From assembly GCA_016721005.1 (NCBI GenBank), contig JADKJM010000018.1, positions 66,586 to 130,585 of the forward strand: a stretch of 64,000 nt of DNA. Direction: 5' to 3'. Source of the DNA: Flavobacteriales bacterium. Lineage in GTDB: Bacteria > Bacteroidota > Bacteroidia > Flavobacteriales_F > PHOS-HE28. The notes below the pieces were generated by a model. That model was given only the letters and a program-made list of their open reading frames with translations, ran no database searches and was not told the DNA's origin. The position numbers and the translations under genes are program-made. Of this stretch, positions 61,785-64,000 are shown one piece after another; within the stretch, counting starts at the first letter, position 1; each line of letters opens with the position of its first letter.

Positions 61785-63406
61785 TCGACCACTTTCCAAG
61801 CGATCGGCGTAAGGTCATAGGTCCGGGCACCGGCGGGCGAATTCTCCAGCCTGGCCTTGATATCCTGAAAGATCACGCGGTCCCCGTTGTGCAGTTTGGA
61901 GAAGATGTACTTCACGTCAGTGTCGAAGGCGCTGCCTGTCACCGGGCGGTCAACGGGTTGGCTTCCGCACACCACTTGCAACGTGAAGCGCAGGACTTGG
62001 AAGCGCGCTGCGAACTCCGTGTCGGGGAGTTTCGCCGCAAGGCCTTGCGCCGCTGTGAGTTCGGTCTTCTTGATCCGCGCCTCCAGCGCATTCTTCTGTC
62101 CGACGTAGGCCATCGGTGTCGGAAGGTCCTTTACCCTGAAGGTAGCAGGGCCTATCCTACGGGTGCTGCCATCGGGCATGGGCACCACGGCATTCACTTC
62201 CGCTGTATTCCCGGTCATACCAGTAGCCACCCAGCCATTCCCTTGTCGAGCGATCCGTCCAGTGGTGATCGTCGCTTGGACGCGCTCGGCCGGTACACCG
62301 GGTACGGACAGGTCGATCGGATTCTCCACACCACGGTAGAGGACGTTCATCTTCGTGGGTGAAGCGACGAGTAGCGGCGCCATCACTTGGAACGACGTGG
62401 TGTAAGGCACTTCTTCCACGCCCTTCGGTCCATCAAATCGGATAATGCCTTCGACCACTTGCTCCCCGATGCTAATACCGCGCAGGCGGAGCTTCGCTTT
62501 GCCATCCGCGCCGATCGGCAATGTGGTGCCATCCTTCATCGTCACGCGCGGCGCGTTCTTCGGGTCGTAGGCCGCGAGGAAGACATCCGCCCGGAAGGAA
62601 TCACCGGCCATGATCAAACTGCTTTGGGGCACTACGGCGGTGGTGAGCGTTCCGAACTTGTAGTCGTCCACTTCCACGGAACGGTAGAGCCATTTCACCA
62701 TGTCGTTCTCCGCTGCGCGGATGTCCGCTTGCAACTTGCTCAGCGTTGCTACGCCAGCGGCGAGTGGCACGTCGTAGAAGTTGATGCTCTCCCAGTTGTT
62801 CATCGTCCCACTGGCATCGCGCCGGTCGCTGAAATCGAAAAGGGCATCCAGCGCGGCAGAGAGTGCGACACCCTTCTCACCAGCAAGCGCCTTGAGGCTA
62901 TCGCGAAACGCACTGATGTTCGATCGTAGTTCGTAGGCGGTTCCAGGACCTTTGCTCGGCATCGCAGGTTCGCTTCCCACGAGGGCTTGCGTGAGCACAT
63001 CGCGATCATCCTTCATCTCCAACGCCAGGAGCGCACGTAGGGTGTCCCTTCCCGTCGCGTCCTTCCCCTTGAGCGCGGAGAGTTCAATACCGTCCGCTTT
63101 GGCCACCGCATCCGCCTTGATGTCCTCGATGTGATGCACAAGAGAATCAGCCATCGCTTTCACGCGCAACGCTTCCTGGTGCTTCACTGCGAACTTCTCC
63201 GGGAAGCGGGTCGCCATATCCGCGAACACGGTGTACTCCACCCGGGACCGCTCCTCGTGTGCGCGTTCACTTCGCACGAGTTCGGCATCCATGACAGCGA
63301 ATGCATCGAGGACCTCCTTGCTCACGTTCAGCGCGAGGATCGCGGTGAGCACGAGGTACATCATGTTGATCATCTTCTGCCGAGGAGGCATCTTCATGCT
63401 GGACAT
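61781..63406 (-). CDS. gldM: Gliding motility/T9SS protein GldM, solitary copy
   Basis: The 541-residue protein has the GldM transmembrane segment MINMMYLVLTAILALNVSKE at residues 12-31, with the buried glutamate used for proton-motive coupling. Periplasmic D1-D4-type domains follow (RGISIGEQVVEG, NVLYRGVENPIDLSVPGV, DGSTRRIGPATFRVK). GldM and GldL form the T9SS motor. Here gldL, gldN and gldK are not neighbours, which is unusual; it lies between an ABC-F gene and a tRNA. Confidence 0.9.
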   Translation of the reverse strand: MSSMKMPPRQKMINMMYLVLTAILALNVSKEVLDAFAVMDAELVRSERAHEERSRVEYTVFADMATRFPEKFAVKHQEALRVKAMADSLVHHIEDIKADAVAKADGIELSALKGKDATGRDTLRALLALEMKDDRDVLTQALVGSEPAMPSKGPGTAYELRSNISAFRDSLKALAGEKGVALSAALDALFDFSDRRDASGTMNNWESINFYDVPLAAGVATLSKLQADIRAAENDMVKWLYRSVEVDDYKFGTLTTAVVPQSSLIMAGDSFRADVFLAAYDPKNAPRVTMKDGTTLPIGADGKAKLRLRGISIGEQVVEGIIRFDGPKGVEEVPYTTSFQVMAPLLVASPTKMNVLYRGVENPIDLSVPGVPAERVQATITTGRIARQGNGWVATGMTGNTAEVNAVVPMPDGSTRRIGPATFRVKDLPTPMAYVGQKNALEARIKKTELTAAQGLAAKLPDTEFAARFQVLRFTLQVVCGSQPVDRPVTGSAFDTDVKYIFSKLHNGDRVIFQDIKARLENSPAGARTYDLTPIAWKVVD

Positions 63407-63481
63407 GGGCGTGGTGTTATGATGATGCGGCGTGCATCACCGAACATCCAATGCCGGCTCTTCGATGAAGTAACGCGGAAC

Positions 63482-64000
63482 TCAGGCGGTCTTCTCCTCG
63501 CCGAGCTCCTCCAGTCGCACGGAAGCGTCCTCCCACTCCTTCATGGTCGTCGCGATCCGCTTGGCGATCTCGCCCATGCTCTCGTAGCCTTTCTGTACTT
63601 CGGCAGCGGCAGTACCACCTTTCATCACAGCGGATTGTAATTGCTTCTCCTCTTGTTCCAATTCGGCGAGTTGCTTCTCCAAACGTTGCACCTGGTTCTG
63701 GACCTGACGACGCTCCTTGTCGCGCTCACGCTTCTCGCCCTGATCGCTCTTGTTCGCCTTGTTGCCCTTCCCGCTCTTCGTGTTCGTTCGCTCGGATGAC
63801 TTGCCGATATCGGCGCCTTGCAAGGCCTTGCGCTTCTCGATCAGTTCGAGGATGTCCATATGCTGATCGCGGATCCGGAACTCATCCAGTTCCAGCAACC
63901 GGTTCGTCAGATCATGCAGGAAGTCACGATCGTGACTGACAAGCAGGAAAGTGCCATCGTAGCTCTTCAACGCCTCCTTCAACACATCCTTGCTTTGGAT
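63482..64000 (-). CDS. ABC-F family ATPase, C-terminal part (partial)
   Basis: The gene continues beyond the right edge. The visible 172 residues start IQSKDVLKEALKSYDGTFLL and include the ABC-F switch LLVSHDRDFL after Walker B of the second ATPase domain. A highly charged linker and a C-terminal coiled coil follow (QNQVQRLEKQLAELEQEEKQ), with a final basic-acidic tail. ABC-F proteins act on the ribosome in translation or antibiotic protection. The exact subfamily cannot be told from this part. Confidence 0.9.
   Translation of the reverse strand: MQSKDVLKEALKSYDGTFLLVSHDRDFLHDLTNRLLELDEFRIRDQHMDILELIEKRKALQGADIGKSSERTNTKSGKGNKANKSDQGEKRERDKERRQVQNQVQRLEKQLAELEQEEKQLQSAVMKGGTAAAEVQKGYESMGEIAKRIATTMKEWEDASVRLEELGEEKTA

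Overview
The window is a GC-rich chromosomal segment from a member of the Bacteroidota, most likely a high-GC Flavobacteriales lineage. The evidence is several secreted proteins ending in type IX secretion (T9SS) C-terminal sorting domains, the ssb-gldE-gldD gene order, a GldM homologue, and Bacteroidota-type -7 promoter boxes (TAnnTTTG). Codon use and gene density look chromosomal, with no phage or plasmid backbone.

Layout: 0-3.5 kb holds an ECF sigma factor with its membrane partner genes, then two tandem ORF6N-domain genes. The second of these is interrupted near its 3' end by an 891-bp IS5-family element. 3.5-10.7 kb is metabolic: kynurenine 3-monooxygenase and kynureninase, a polytopic membrane protein, and glycine dehydrogenase. 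10.7-16.6 kb carries three T9SS-secreted proteins, two of them tandem paralogues. 16.6-25.4 kb carries an Mla-type lipid ABC transporter, a SprT-like protease, mannose-1-phosphate guanylyltransferase, RNase D, and a compact sulfur operon (BigR/SqrR-like ArsR regulator, TauE/SafE permease, persulfide dioxygenase-rhodanese fusion). 26.2-29.4 kb holds fumC, prfB and recX.

29.4-31.9 kb is an accessory island. Two MntA/HepT-type toxin-antitoxin pairs flank an XRE-like regulator whose upstream region is a degenerate 21-bp periodic array, and a ~90-bp dispersed repeat occurs three times there. A paralogous regulator with the same kind of array, at exactly the same 54-nt distance from its ATG, sits at 58.6-59.3 kb. 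This regulator/array pair is the most unusual signal in the window. 33.5-45.2 kb is conserved housekeeping and gliding material: RNase E/G, a 31-residue bS22-like ribosomal protein, a TPR protein, HU, mutY, ssb, gldE, gldD, heme A synthase, transporters and glycosyltransferases.

45.2-58.4 kb is dominated by large secreted proteins. Several carry reading-frame disruptions (45.9-47 kb, 48.43 kb, 54.69 kb, 55.2 kb). It also contains a triplicated gene 3' end with paired palindromic repeats (48.75-49.4 kb) and an isolated T9SS-domain fragment. 59.4-64 kb returns to core genes: der, era, initiator tRNA-Met, a solitary gldM and the C-terminal part of an ABC-F ATPase cut by the window end.

Functionally, the recurring theme is cell-surface export: T9SS cargo, GldD, GldE and GldM. 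Mobile or repetitive DNA is concentrated near regulators, toxin-antitoxin pairs and surface-protein genes.
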